Part shown: positions 46,503 to 57,669 of the stretch, piece by piece | Numbering within the stretch: the stretch's first letter is position 1 | Layout: each line of letters begins with the position of its first letter | Source: Chromobotia macracanthus | Lineage: Eukaryota; Chordata; Actinopteri; Cypriniformes; Botiidae | Direction: 5' to 3' | Length of the DNA stretch: 64,000 bases | Assembly: GCA_036877525.1 (NCBI GenBank) | Contig: JAZGTH010000002.1 | Location: 3,642,001-3,706,000 of the forward strand | Program-made: the position numbers and the translations under genes | Notes under the pieces: generated by a model | What the model was told of the DNA's origin: nothing | Databases searched by the model: none | The model's input: only the letters and a program-made list of their open reading frames with translations

Positions 46503-47217
46503 AGTCTGTGGGAGAAAAGAAAAAGGAAAAGAGGGGAGAAAAAAAGGCTGCCTGCTGGGTTCGAAGTGGTCGGTTCGTTCTGTCAGGATCACGGTAAACG
46601 AACCCAGACGCAGACAGCGTTAAACTGAAAAAAATCTCTCTTTATTGATAAGCAGACAAAACAACAACCCGCGAGGGGGTAAAAACAGGAACAGAACAGG
46701 CAATATAACTAGAACTAAGGAACTCCAAAAACTGAGCAAAAACGAAACTATAAACCAGAAAGGATGTAGCACAAACACAGGACGGAAAACTCGACTGGAC
46801 AAAAAACATGACAAGACTCACTGCGACAGGAACCAGGAAACAAGATGCATGTCACAGGGAACAATAAACCAGATAACAAGAATGAACCAACACGAGACAG
46901 AAAATACTGGGGCATTAAATAAGACAAAGACAATGACAAACAAGTGAAATTAGCGCAAATGAAACAAGAGAACAAGGGGGTGGGGCAGGACACACGACCG
47001 GAGAGCACATGGCGAATGTAAACAAAACAGAGGCCATGTGATTCCACACGAGACAAGGACCCAGAGCATGAGTTCAGATCCCGACTCCAAGAAACAAGAA
47101 CCAAGACTAGGAGGAGTCAGGATCTAAACAACATGCTCTGACACAACACACAGGGCATGTCAGGATCCTGGTAAGATAATCCAGAAAGACTCAGAACAGG
47201 AAGCCAGGACTTTGACA

Positions 47218-48300
47218 TCTCCAAGGTCTTTATACCGTCCCACTCCCCAAACCTCTGTTGGTCATTTATTCTGTATTTAAAGGCCATGTTTTGTCAGTAT
47301 CCTGACTCTGTGGATGCTAGTAAAGCTCTTATAGAACTGTAGCACTACATGTATCATCACACTTAACATTCAGGCACCTGGTAAACAACCCACAACACAC
47401 CCAGACAACCTTACCCTCTAACTTTCATTGTTACACAAAAAAGCATGTACGGCACTTAAAAGGCACAATGTGTAGGATTTTTGTCTTAAAGTATCCCAAA
47501 ACCATGTGCACAGTATTGTATATTTTGTTCAGTTATATACTTTATCACAAATGTTTCCAAATATTTGTAAATTCAGAGAAATTCGCAATTTTAGTGCACA
47601 GTCCCTTGTCACCTATCTATGACTTAATATGAGCGTTATTACAGGTTTATGCTTGTAGTGTCTTAGCCATGGCAACATGGCAACACAGTGACTCTCATGA
47701 TAAAATGCAGAGGTTGTAGCATCTAGCAGGCTACTATGTTGTTGTTTGACACAATCGTCATGAATTATTCGTTATCGTTTGCAGCAGTTCTGTCGCCAAA
47801 GATAACTCCAAGAAACATAAACGCACAAATAAATTAAATGACCTAAGAAGAGCTGTGGACAAGAGGACAAGAATCATTATCGGTTATTATGTATTAGGCT
47901 ATACATAAGTCAGCCTTTATGCAAATGCTGTGGGTATGTTGTACTTTAAGTTTGATTGCTTTGAACAGGTGAAACTGCGCTGCGTTACCCCGCCATTTAA
48001 TTCGAAGTTTAATTCGGCTCTTTAAAGTATGGATTAAACACGGTTTTCAAGACCTACGTAGCCGGCGTTCTAACTAGCACTGAAATCAAAGATGGCAAGT
48101 GTTAGACATTTTTATGTCCTTTAAAAGCTAACAGGTTTCTTTAGGGGGTCATTGAGTGAGTGTGATTGCATACATGGCATCATCTTTGTAAAACATGTAT
48201 TACTTTATTATAAGATCATAAAAATTATAAAACAGTAAACAAATAAGGTTTTTGATTTTTCTTTTGCAGAAGTATTTTATTGATAGGATTTCTGAGCGAA
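47218..48300. other. Intron of the nr5a1 remnant, repeat-like
   Basis: 'aggcacaatgtgtaggattttt' at 47459 looks like the start of a dispersed element running to about 47900. The missing nr5a1 hinge exon was searched for here and not seen. Confidence 0.4.
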
Positions 48301-48306
48301 GCTTAC

Positions 48307-48391
48307 CTACGATCCTGCGTTTTATCAATGCCACAGTCCTGATTCTGTGTGCACGTATCTCATTGTTCTGAACCGTCCTTTTGAAAAAACC
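48307..48391 (-). pseudogene. nr5a1: nr5a1 remnant, second zinc finger exon
   Basis: Starts GFFKRTVQNN. Frame changes are then needed to follow Y.HTES, then C.IDKTQ, and the exon ends at a GTAAGC donor. One zinc-binding Cys is replaced (Y-V-H for Y-T-C). Confidence 0.88.
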
Positions 48392-48723
48392 CTAAATAAT
48401 AACAATTAATAACATAAGAAATACATATGTCCGGCAAACCGTATTGTCTTGTTCTAAAATGATGGCACATAACATAGTGTGATATGACAGTTATATAACA
48501 TGATACATATATAACATATAACATTTTCAGAATATTATAACTGACATCATAAATACACGTCTCATGAAACATTTCATTTATATTTTAATCTGCACGAACC
48601 ACTATGCTCTTTATGTTATAAAACAATATGTTTTAATGATAAATGTTTGTTAATGTATAATAATGAAACGAAAGTAACAGAAGTAATCCTAACTTAAAGT
48701 TTTTTTAACAAACGTGACCCTAC

Positions 48724-48858
48724 CTTACAACTTTAACAGGTAAGAAGCCCGTAATGATATCCGGACTCTTTATCTCCACATACAGGCCACATACACAAAG
48801 CTCCAAAGCTGTCCTAGATCTTCATCGGGTGTGAGGTTTATCACCTTGACAGATGCGT
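48724..48858 (-). pseudogene. nr5a1: nr5a1 remnant, first zinc finger exon
   Basis: Follows a cctctcacag acceptor. DEDLGQL matches the NR5A N-terminus (DEDLDEL), then there is disruption around the first Cys pair, then PVCGDKESGYHYGLLTC-stop-SCK and a GTAGGG donor. The stop is TAA (48735-48733) in place of the P-box Glu codon. Confidence 0.92.
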
Positions 48859-49918
48859 CTGTGAGAGGAAGCGTCAAACAAAAAGCGTCAACCAAACAAC
48901 AAATCAAATAATTTTCTATTTGATTCTATTCACTCAGTATCACTGTATAAGCATACACATAATAAGCAATTTTATTACTATAATTAAAATAAAACAAAAA
49001 AGGCTAATTCTACTTTATGTATTTATTTCCCAGGCCTTCCTCAAGAAACCTATCAATTTACCAGGGTAACTTCAAAAATATTTGAAATCAAAAATATATC
49101 AAAACAGATGCAAAATATATCATGCATCTCTTCACCCTCTTATGCCGTATGTATGAGAATCTGATTGATTGCTGATATTAGAGCTAGCCATGGCTCATGT
49201 AGAGACATTTCAGCCTGAAAAAAAAGGATATAATGATAGAAAAAATATTATGTTATTTGTAAATAACACAAAAAATACAAAATATAATTGTTAGAAAACA
49301 GTTGACAATACGAAATATTTAAATAAAAGATAATTTCACAGATAATAATGTAAGGATAAATGGGAAAGATTTACTGTACAAAGGGACTATGTGCAGTTTT
49401 AAACATATTTGGCCTATATTTTAACAGTTCATTATTGTTACCACATGAATTATGTGTTTACAATGTACCTTTTAACAAATATTTACATGATTACGTTACA
49501 TTTATTTCATTAAATTGTAATAGCAGGCTTTAAAAGCTGCTTATCTTTCTGCTTAACCAATTAAACCAAGACAAAGCCGTTTCTGCAAATAAAAATACGA
49601 ACCCATATTTCTACCCACATATCCAGAAAATGAGTCAGAAATGTTGTTCCAGAAACTATTCACACTTAAGGTGTATTTAATGTGTAATCAGCAACGCACT
49701 GTTTAAAGCAATTTTATATCATAGATCAGACGAGTAGAGGTTTATAATTTTGATATTTTGAATTTTTTACGGAAATATGAATGTTCCATTTATGTCAGAA
49801 ATTATTTTTGCTTTACAGGGGGACAACAGAAACTTGCAAAGGTTAATTAAAAGGAACGGCACAGATAATGGGCACGTTTTGAATTTGTAACTATAACTAA
49901 TCTAAGAGCTGCACTTAC

Positions 49919-50150
49919 CTTTATCCGACCAGCATTTGAGAACACCTCGAAGTGATCGTCTATCACTCAGCTGTAGTGAGCTATATCGGTCGGATCTAAT
50001 CCTTAAAAACTGCAGAAGCGAATCTAACAGGTCTGAGATCTTCCTCAGTCTCTGAACCGTCTTCCTCTGCACTAAATCACAGCATTAAAGAGGACTTCTA
50101 TGGATAGCGCGCTCATGTGACAACATCTCCAAGATGTGCTCCTGTAGTTA
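49919..50150 (-). other. nr5a1: Possible non-coding first exon of the nr5a1 remnant
   Basis: A strong donor (AAAG|GTAAGTGC) ends the stretch at 49919, which is GC-richer than its surroundings and lies about 1 kb upstream of the zinc finger 1 exon. NR5A1 genes begin with a non-coding exon. The start is arbitrary and the identity is inferred from position only. Confidence 0.35.
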
Positions 50151-50589
50151 CAGACGCGGCATTTTATTATCAGTCCAGGAAATATAAAGGGTTCAGGAAT
50201 TTACATTTATCAACATTTATCAACGTACATTATCCAGAAGCAGGAAGAGTCAGATAGTGATCAAGACCACAGTCAGCACACTGTTCCAAGGCGAAGCCAC
50301 AGCAGGGTGGAGCCATAGAGGAGACTTGGGCAAAGTGACCAAGGGTGCGATCTTCTGCGACGAAGATGCCCACGGTGCAGAAAGAACAAATAAGACATAA
50401 GGTGCAGGTCCAGAGGGTCAGGGTGAAGCTAATGGCTCATGAGACTAAGCTGGATATGATGATCTGGAAGACCGCAGTGAAGACCGGTGGGAGCAATGAG
50501 CCAAGGCAGAGCCACTGGGTCAAAGGACCAAAAACCTGGGCATCTCTGGATCTGCACTCAGCTGGTTAAGCTCATATCTCACAGAGAGA

Positions 50590-51745
50590 TCTTTCAAGGT
50601 TTGATGGAGAGGTGGGGAGTCAATATCACATCAGCTAACCACAGGGGTCCCACAGGGATCAGTTCTTGCTCCTCTCCTCTTCTCAATATACACAGCCTCT
50701 CTAGGTAAAGTTATTAAATCACATGGTTTCTCATACCACTGCTATGCTGATGATACACAGCTCTATTATTCATTTCAGCCCGACGACCCCACCATTGTTG
50801 CCCGGATCTCCGCCTGCCTTCTAGACATCTCAGCCTAGATGAAAAAATGGCACCTCCAGCTCAACCTCAGCAAGACAGAACTTCTGATAATTCCGGCCAA
50901 CCTATCATTAGAACACAACTTCACAGTTGAACTTGGATCATCTACTCTTACATCCACTTAGTCCGTTACAAACCTTGGGGTGGTGTTTGATGACCGGCTG
51001 AAATTCACTTCACATGTGGCAAAAATCTCTCGGTCATGCAGCTATTTGCTTTACAACATCAGGAAAATCAGACCCTTCCTGTCCGAGCACGCACCGCAGC
51101 TCCTAGTCCAAGCACTCGTAATATCAAGGCTGAACTACTGCAATGCCCTTCTGGCTGGTCTTCCAGCCAATGCAACCAAACCCCTGCAAATGATCCAAAA
51201 TGCTGCAGCACGTCTGGTCTTCAATCAACCAAAAACAGCCCATGTCACGCCCCTCCTGACCTTACTCCACTGGCTACCTGTAGCCACTCGCATCAAATAT
51301 AAATCTCTTATGCTTGCCTTTAGGACAATAACTGGAACCTCTCCCTCCTACCTCAACTCACTTCTCCAGACATATGTCCCCTCCTGCCAGCTACGGTCAG
51401 CTAACGAGCGGCGGCTGACCATTCCCCCACAACGAGGCATTAGATCAATCTATAAAACTTTCACCTATTTTGAGGTTTGTGATGGAACGAACTTCCAGCC
51501 TCCACCCGATCTGCTGAAACTATCACAACCTTCAAAAAACAACTCAAAACACACCTATTTCGCAGACACCTGTCTAAACCCTAATGCTCTTCTATCCTAT
51601 CCTCAAAAAAAAAAAATTCCCTGTTTCTAGTCTATCTTTCTCTCTAGTAACAGAATACAATATCCGCTTGTAAATATAGCTTTGCAGACTCGTTGGTGTG
51701 CAAGACAAAATGTTCAATGCTCTCGTACTTTGTAAGTCGCTTTGG
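50590..51745 (+). mobile_element. L2-clade LINE, 5'-truncated, inactive
   Basis: The frame containing the YADDTQLY catalytic box lies at about 50740-50765 and is preceded by TGVPQGS-like sequence in a shifted frame. After a TAG within DISA-stop-MKKWHLQL, the frame 50980-51630 reads VFDDRLKFTSHVAKISRSCS, LVISRLNYCNALLAGLP and RLVFNQPKTAHVTPLL, the conserved C-terminal third of L2 elements. The 3' end (gtaagtcgctttggataaaa) is the L2 tail, also present at 2602-2765. The frameshift and stop make it dead. About 50240-50590 may be further 5' sequence but is not recognisable. Confidence 0.85.
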
Positions 51746-51749
51746 ATAA

Positions 51750-52437
51750 AATCAGTAATGTACTGACTATATTACTGACTATTTGTCAGTAAAGGAACAC
51801 ATTTTGGTAGATTTGTAACACAGAACTGATAAAACTGCTTTATACACTTAGTCTTTGACTCTCCTAAATGTAAAAGTATAAACACAACATTAAATACAAT
51901 TTCTATGGGATAATTATAGACTATTGAACACAGAAATGAACAGTTGATCACAGGGAACAAAATATCAGCAAATGTTGGACAACAGTATTAAACATATAGC
52001 ATGTGTTTGCCACTATTTAAGAAGTACAAAAAGAGCAACTATAGCAATCCGTATATTTGACTAACCTGCAGTACAATGCATAGACAAGATGACAACATAC
52101 AAAACGCAGTGTGGTTGGTAGTTTTACATTTATGTGCATTAAGGGGCAGGGTTATCTGAAATAGATTCAGAATATATAACAGAATAGCTACATTTGTACA
52201 GTTTTTAAAGAAAAACGTCTGCTGACACATGCAAAATGTTAGCATTCCACTAACACCTTCCAGTTTTCATTCTTTTTCCAGTTGATATGATCCTCATTGC
52301 ATAAATTACATAAAACTCTTTTCTAACAGTGACAACAAAATATTCCTATTCTAATATTTAAGCCACAATGTGAAAATATGAATTTTATTACATAAGATTA
52401 CAAACTATGTGACATAGTTGACGTTTTCTTCAATTTA
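51750..52437. other. Spacer, no gene seen
   Basis: AT-rich, no recognised element. Confidence 0.45.
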
Positions 52438-52439
52438 TA

Positions 52440-53762
52440 TACAACCCCAAATCAGAAAAAGTTGGGACAGTATGGAAAACACAAATAAAAGTAGTGATTT
52501 CTAAATTTACTCTGACTTGTATTTCATTGCAGACAATACAACAGCACATTATTTAATGTGTTCCTCATGATTTTTGTTTTTTTTCTTAAAAAAAAACAAA
52601 ACAATTCCTGTTTTGGTTCTTGCAACACATTTCAAAAAAAGTTGGAACAGTAAAGCATTTACCACTTTGTAATGTGTGCAGAATGTGGTTTTGCATTATC
52701 TTGTTGAAATATGCATGGACGTCCCTGGAAAAGATGTCTTCTTGAAGGCAGCATATTGTGCTCCAAAATCTCTATGTACTTTTCAGCATTAATGGTGCCA
52801 TCACAGAAGTAAGTTACCTTTACCAAGGGCACCGACACAACCCCATACCATGACAGACCCTTGCTTTTGGACTTGTTGCTGGTAACAGTCTGGATGATCC
52901 TTTTCTTCTTTGGTCCGCAGCACACGGCGTCCATTTCTCCCAAAAATACCTGAAATACTGACTCATCTGACCACAGTACACGTTTCCACTGTGTGATGGT
53001 CAGATGCCTCCGAGCCCAGAGAAGTCGACGGCGCTTCTGGACACTGTTAACATAGGGCTTCCTTTTGGCACAGTACAGTTTTAACTGGCATTTGTGGATG
53101 TAACTACGTATTGTGGTACTTGACAAAGGTTTGCCAAAGTAGTCCTGAGCCCATGTGGTGATATTGCTTATAGATGAATGACGATTCTTGATGCAGTGCC
53201 GCCTGAGGGATCGGAGAGCATGGTTGTTCAACTTAGGCTTGCGCCCTTGTCCTTTACACACTAAAATTCCTCCACATTCCTTGAATCTTTTAATTATGTT
53301 ATGCACTGTTGAAGGTGAAATAAGCAAATGTCTTCCTATCTTTCTTTGAGGAACATTGTTTTTAAACATTTCAATAATTTTCTCACGTATTTGTTGGCAA
53401 ACTGGCAATCCTCTGCCCATCTTTGCTCCTAAAGGACTGGACCTTTCTTGGATGCTGCTTTTGTACCAAATCATAATTACAATCACCTGTTGACATCACC
53501 TGTTTCAAATCACATCATTATTTAACCAATTTAACTGATTACTAGCCCTAAATTGCTCCTGTTTTTTTTAAATGTGTTGCAAGAACCAAAATAGGAATTT
53601 TGTTTTTTTGAAGAAAAAACAATAAAAATCATGAGGAACACATTAAATAATGTGCTGTTGTATTGCCTGCAATGAAATACAAGTCAGAGTAAATTTAGAA
53701 ATCACTACTTTTTTTATTTGTGTTTTCCATACTGTCCCAACTTTTTCTGGTCTGGGGTTGTA
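52440..53762 (-). mobile_element. Tc1-like transposon with about 190-bp terminal inverted repeats
   Basis: Left end acaaccccaaatcagaaa and right end (inverted) acaaccccagaccagaaa are followed by near-identical inverted sequence for about 190 bases (52441-52632 versus 53571-53761). Flanking bases are TATAT on both sides, as expected for TA insertion. The two repeats differ at few sites, so the copy is fairly young. The transposase inside is C-terminally truncated. Confidence 0.9.
52659..53486 (-). pseudogene. Tc1 transposase, truncated
   Basis: Likely start is the Met at about 53420 (MGRGLPVCQQIREKIIEMF). It has a paired-type helix-turn-helix DNA-binding part (IGRHLLISPSTVHNIIKRF), a second HTH, then the DDE catalytic core with the first Asp in WSDESVF and the second in QQDNAKPH. 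The frame ends in a stop just after HSAHITKW, and the left inverted repeat begins soon after, so the region with the third acidic residue (normally near SPDLNPIEN) is deleted. It cannot catalyse transposition alone. Confidence 0.88.
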
Positions 53763-53764
53763 TA

Positions 53765-55185
53765 TATTATTCATTCTGCAATGAGGGAGTCTCTGTGTAA
53801 TATATTTAGACTTTTTTAGGGCTAAATTATTGAGAACCATTGGGTGACTGTTTATGTTTATATGACAAAACTCCAGTGTGTTGGGCACAATTAACCTGGG
53901 CAACTGATCACTTGATGAGGTCAAAGTAAGATTTAAGGAACAGAATTTGCTGACTTGTAGGTACAGGTCAAAATTATATCAGTTCAATCTTACGAAGAGT
54001 TTAGAAAAAGCCATTACCATCCTTTATGGAAAACAGCTGAATGTTTTGTTAGTAGGCCCTTTCCATGAACACAGTAGAAATTAGTACTGTATGTGTGTGT
54101 ATGTGATTGTCATTTTCTAGCAAAACACTTTTTAAAAACATCAAAACGAATAGATAACAATTATACAATAAAATGCTAAAATTAACAGGGTAGCAAGTGA
54201 GAGGAGAGCAAATTTAGTTAAGCAATTGCTCAGTAGTGGCTAGTTAGCTTGGGACTATTTTTTTATTTTGAAAAAAAAATCTAATTTTGTGCATTGCTAT
54301 TTGTGGAAAATGACAGTCTGCTTTCTTTCATATGGATATCGCTTCACCAATGTAATGGTCAACAACAAATTGTGCAGAAATGACAAGACCCTGTTTCACA
54401 GTTGCATAACATTCACATTTATTTGGTTTCAAGCCCTAAAACATTCTAAACATGCTTTTATAACACGTATGGGTCACATTTTTCACAGGTAGTAAAATTC
54501 AGAGGTGTTTGACATGAGTTAGGAAAAGCACATCAGACAACACTCCCAAAAACACACTTATTTCACATTTATAAGTTAGGAGGTCATCCAAACACAAAGC
54601 TTAGCATGTAACACTACCACAGCAGTGGTGTTCACATGGAGGGTGTAGATGGTTTTCAGAGGTGTGTCTATTCCCTGAGATATCACTCATGCTTTAAAAC
54701 CTCTCTTCTGTCTCTTTATGGTTTTCTCAAGCCCCAACATTCACCATTGTTTCTCCTATCAAAATTCCCATTTGATTATAAAAACTTCCATAGGGAACTG
54801 TCAGAAAATTCTGCTAAGTTCCCCTGGTTGTGGAGTTTTTATGTAAAACTGAGAGCACTTTGATAGTCTTTCAATTACCAATCAGTATACCCGTAACAAT
54901 CAAGTGAAAGAATCTGATTGGCTGAAAAGTGTCAAAGCATTAAAATGATTACAATGAATTGACAAAAATAATCTAAACAGTTGAGAAATAATATAGTCAT
55001 ATTGACAAAAAATACATTTTTCATGAAAACAATTTACATACAGTGTTTACAGCTAGGAATATAATACTGTCCATTTCACACTGAGAACAACATTATAATT
55101 GCACTAAGAAATGTTCTTCAATGAAGAGTGAAGTAAACATTTTCCGGCATTTAATATCTGATAGCATTTGGGCTGTTTGATTTAC
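53765..55185. other. Spacer, no gene seen
   Basis: AT-rich sequence between the Tc1 element and the inferred nr6a1 3' end. No exon is recognised. Confidence 0.45.
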
Positions 55186-55306
55186 TGAATGATTAAGGAA
55201 CTTTATTCAGACCTATGGTAATCTTATTTTGTAAGGCAATGACTGAATATAAAGAGGCAATTAAAACTTTCTTTAATGAAAGTATGCAACATGATGACAT
55301 ACACAA

Positions 55307-55318
55307 GAGGTAGTTTCA
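55307..55318 (-). promoter_or_regulatory. nr6a1: miR-196 / let-7 seed-match site in nr6a1 3'UTR
   Basis: The minus strand reads TGAAACTACCTC. TGAAACTACCT pairs with miR-196 nucleotides 2-12 (11 contiguous bases), and CTACCTC is also a 7-mer match to let-7. It lies about 100 bases before the AATAAA signal. Confidence 0.65.
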
Positions 55319-57305
55319 GTGTAAAGATTTCAAAAGAAAAATGTGTGAAAAAGAAAAAAATTAGGACTATTGTAAAATACGACTAAAAAAAGCCTAGATG
55401 GGGAATCTAGCTTACTTGTGGTTCAGATATTAAGTCTGTTCCAACAGCTGGAGTATTAACAGATCTGAGGAAAGATTTGACAGGTCAGTGCTGGACCAGA
55501 TTCTAAATGATTGATCAAAATATGATCATGAAAATTCTGAAAAAAATGAGGTCCCTATAGAGAATCAGGCTGATTATATCAAATACAGCAATGAGGACTA
55601 ACTCAGCAATTAAAATGAAACTCACATATAGAAAGGCTGGTGTTTATAGCAGCTTAGATTGTGAAAAAATCTGTTTTTACATGGGCAATGCCGTGTAATC
55701 ACAAGTCGATGTGTTTTGGAGTTTTCACCTGTAAAAAAAGACTTCCATATCAGGAGTCCCCCGCAAAAAACATTCACAATATCTATGACTAAACAATGTA
55801 CAAAATGAAAATACAAACAAATGCATTGTGGGATGGATGCAACAATATGTAAAATATGTGGGAGGCAGCATTTAATATTAAGGACATGCAAAGCAGCCCA
55901 TGGACAGAGTGTAGCGTCCTACTACAAGCATTTAAAAATGCCAGCTCAACATAAAAATCAGCACTGCAAACAGTGATAAGTTGCCACCTGAGTTTAGCTG
56001 CATTTGATGGGCCTGAGATGGGGCAATTACCAGGATGCACGTCTTTGGTATGGACCCCTAGAGTCATTGTCATGTGCAAATATGTAAACATTACTCAACA
56101 CATATCTAACACATTTGGAATGTCTGAAATTATGAGAGTTACAGCGATCCAGTGATGCCTGGGTAAAAAAAGTAAAAACTTTAAAACAACTGTAAAATCT
56201 CCAGGGCATCGAATAGCTTGTCATAGCTGGAATTCATCATGCATTTGATAATCAAAACCAAACAAAAAATTTTTTAAACAACACTTCCCCCTTCCCATTC
56301 TGATAATAAAGAAAACAAACAAAAACCTTCTAAAAAGACCTACAATATCCGGAATACTACAAACTACTAAAGCTACAAGTACATCAGCACTGATTTCTGT
56401 GAACTATACAAACGGTATCTTTACCCTGTTTAAAACATGAGGGAAGGAACCAGCAGAAAAATAGGCCTCAAATAGGCTGCTTGTTTGGCTTATACAATGA
56501 AAAAATGTATTTTTCTCCACACAACGTTCAACTCAGCCAAATAAAAGCCCTATAGTTTGCCAGAAAAAATGAATAAACTTTACAACTAAATTTGAATGTA
56601 TCTTGTATTGTATAAATGTATCTTATAAATGAGTGCACCATTTTTGATGAAAGGGCAGTTCAGTTTACAGTTTTGAAAACATGCATGTTGAAGGGCCTGA
56701 CTGCATGTCTAAAGGGACAAATTTCTGCACATTAATATCAAATAATACTAGCTTTATAATAACTATAATACCTCAAAATTTGGCACTCTTCAATAAGGCT
56801 CCCAATGAGGAAACCATATTTCACTGCTGGGCTGAGTGCAAACTGTATGGAGTGTGCAGTTTGAGGTTGAATGTCATATTAACCCCAGAACCAAGTATGA
56901 TGAATCAACATGGTTGATCTAAGCAGACTGCAGACTGACTTTGCGTAACACTTTGGTCAAATAAATGAAAGAAATCAATAAAAACAATTAACAGACACAT
57001 TCTGTTGTCAAGTAAAATACTCATTTTGCCCCCAGTCTATGATTGTAAAATATATTTCTGTACACCTCTCCTATGTAAACAATCATGTTCACATTACAGT
57101 ATTATACAGTAAAACAAAGACCATAGATGTGGATGGCCAGGTGCTTGAGAACTGCTATGCAATGTAAACGCATGTTGCATGCAACACAAATGCTAAAAAA
57201 TGATGAGACAGTCTTTAAAAAACACTCAAAGGTATAGTGTTAACATTAACTTCTGTTCATCCTGGAGCATTGTAAACCGAAATAGCACATGAAACATTTT
57301 CCTCC

Positions 57306-57314
57306 TGAGGTAGT
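57306..57314 (-). promoter_or_regulatory. nr6a1: let-7 8-mer / miR-196 7-mer site in nr6a1 3'UTR
   Basis: The minus strand reads ACTACCTCA. CTACCTCA is the full let-7 8-mer, and ACTACCT is the miR-196 7-mer. It lies about 360 bases after the stop codon. Confidence 0.65.
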
Positions 57315-57669
57315 TTTTCAATAAAACATTATTTTGTACATATCTCTCCCTATCAGTGAATAAATGTACAAAAAGAAACCTAGCAGTAGACCATCACATA
57401 TTGCAGTTGGACTGAAGCGTGTGAAATCCACTGCGCTTTTTGTGCATTTTCATTTGAAAAGAAGCATGTGCACAGTGTGGATTGACATACATTCAGCTCT
57501 GTCTGGTAATAAATAGAGAGAAAAACAAAACTACACTAAACAAAATGCATAAAATAGTTTCTTGTCACATTCATGAGAGGGGTGGGGTACCGGAAGGCCC
57601 ACCCCAAAAACACCCCACCCCCGTGCAGTAGATGGGGAGAGTGTGTTTAAGGAGGAAACCTGAGCGAGG

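Larger units (their letters stand above)
45420..47217 (-). mobile_element. Non-autonomous LTR element inside the nr5a1 remnant, 3' side lost or truncated
   Basis: LTR 47217-46581 (begins TGTCAAAGTCC, ends GATCCTGACA, 637 bp) is related to the solo LTR at 15723-16259. Downstream (46580 to about 45420) is a GC-rich internal region with an 85-codon open frame, a low-complexity Arg/Pro/Ser-rich stretch and a minisatellite. No reverse transcriptase, integrase or second LTR is visible. The far end abuts the acceptor of the nr5a1 exon at 45410. Confidence 0.75.
44503..50150 (-). pseudogene. nr5a1: nr5a1 (steroidogenic factor 1 type nuclear receptor) unprocessed pseudogene
   Basis: Minus strand, introns retained. 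Recognisable pieces in transcript order: a possible non-coding first exon (to 49919), zinc finger 1 exon (48858-48724), zinc finger 2 exon (48391-48307), a ligand-binding-domain exon (45410-45263) and the terminal exon (44734-44503). NR5A hallmarks are visible: SGYHYGLLTC.SCK, GFFKRTVQNN, DRREMACLKFLVLF and the AF-2 core LIEMLH. Lesions include in-frame stops, at least four frameshifts, a lost donor and a lost acceptor. The hinge and first ligand-domain exons were not found. An LTR element occupies 45.4-47.2 kb. Working NR5A1 is a transcription factor for steroid-hormone and gonad genes. Position between adgrd2 and nr6a1, in the human orientation, supports nr5a1 over nr5a2. It cannot make a receptor as it stands. 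Confidence 0.9.
55185..57669 (-). other. nr6a1: Inferred 3'UTR of nr6a1
   Basis: About 2.5 kb of non-repetitive, non-coding sequence after the stop codon. On the minus strand the only clear AATAAA in it is at 55207-55202, which would put the 3' end at about 55185. let-7 and miR-196 seed matches inside support its being transcribed sequence. Its length is inferred. Confidence 0.6.
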
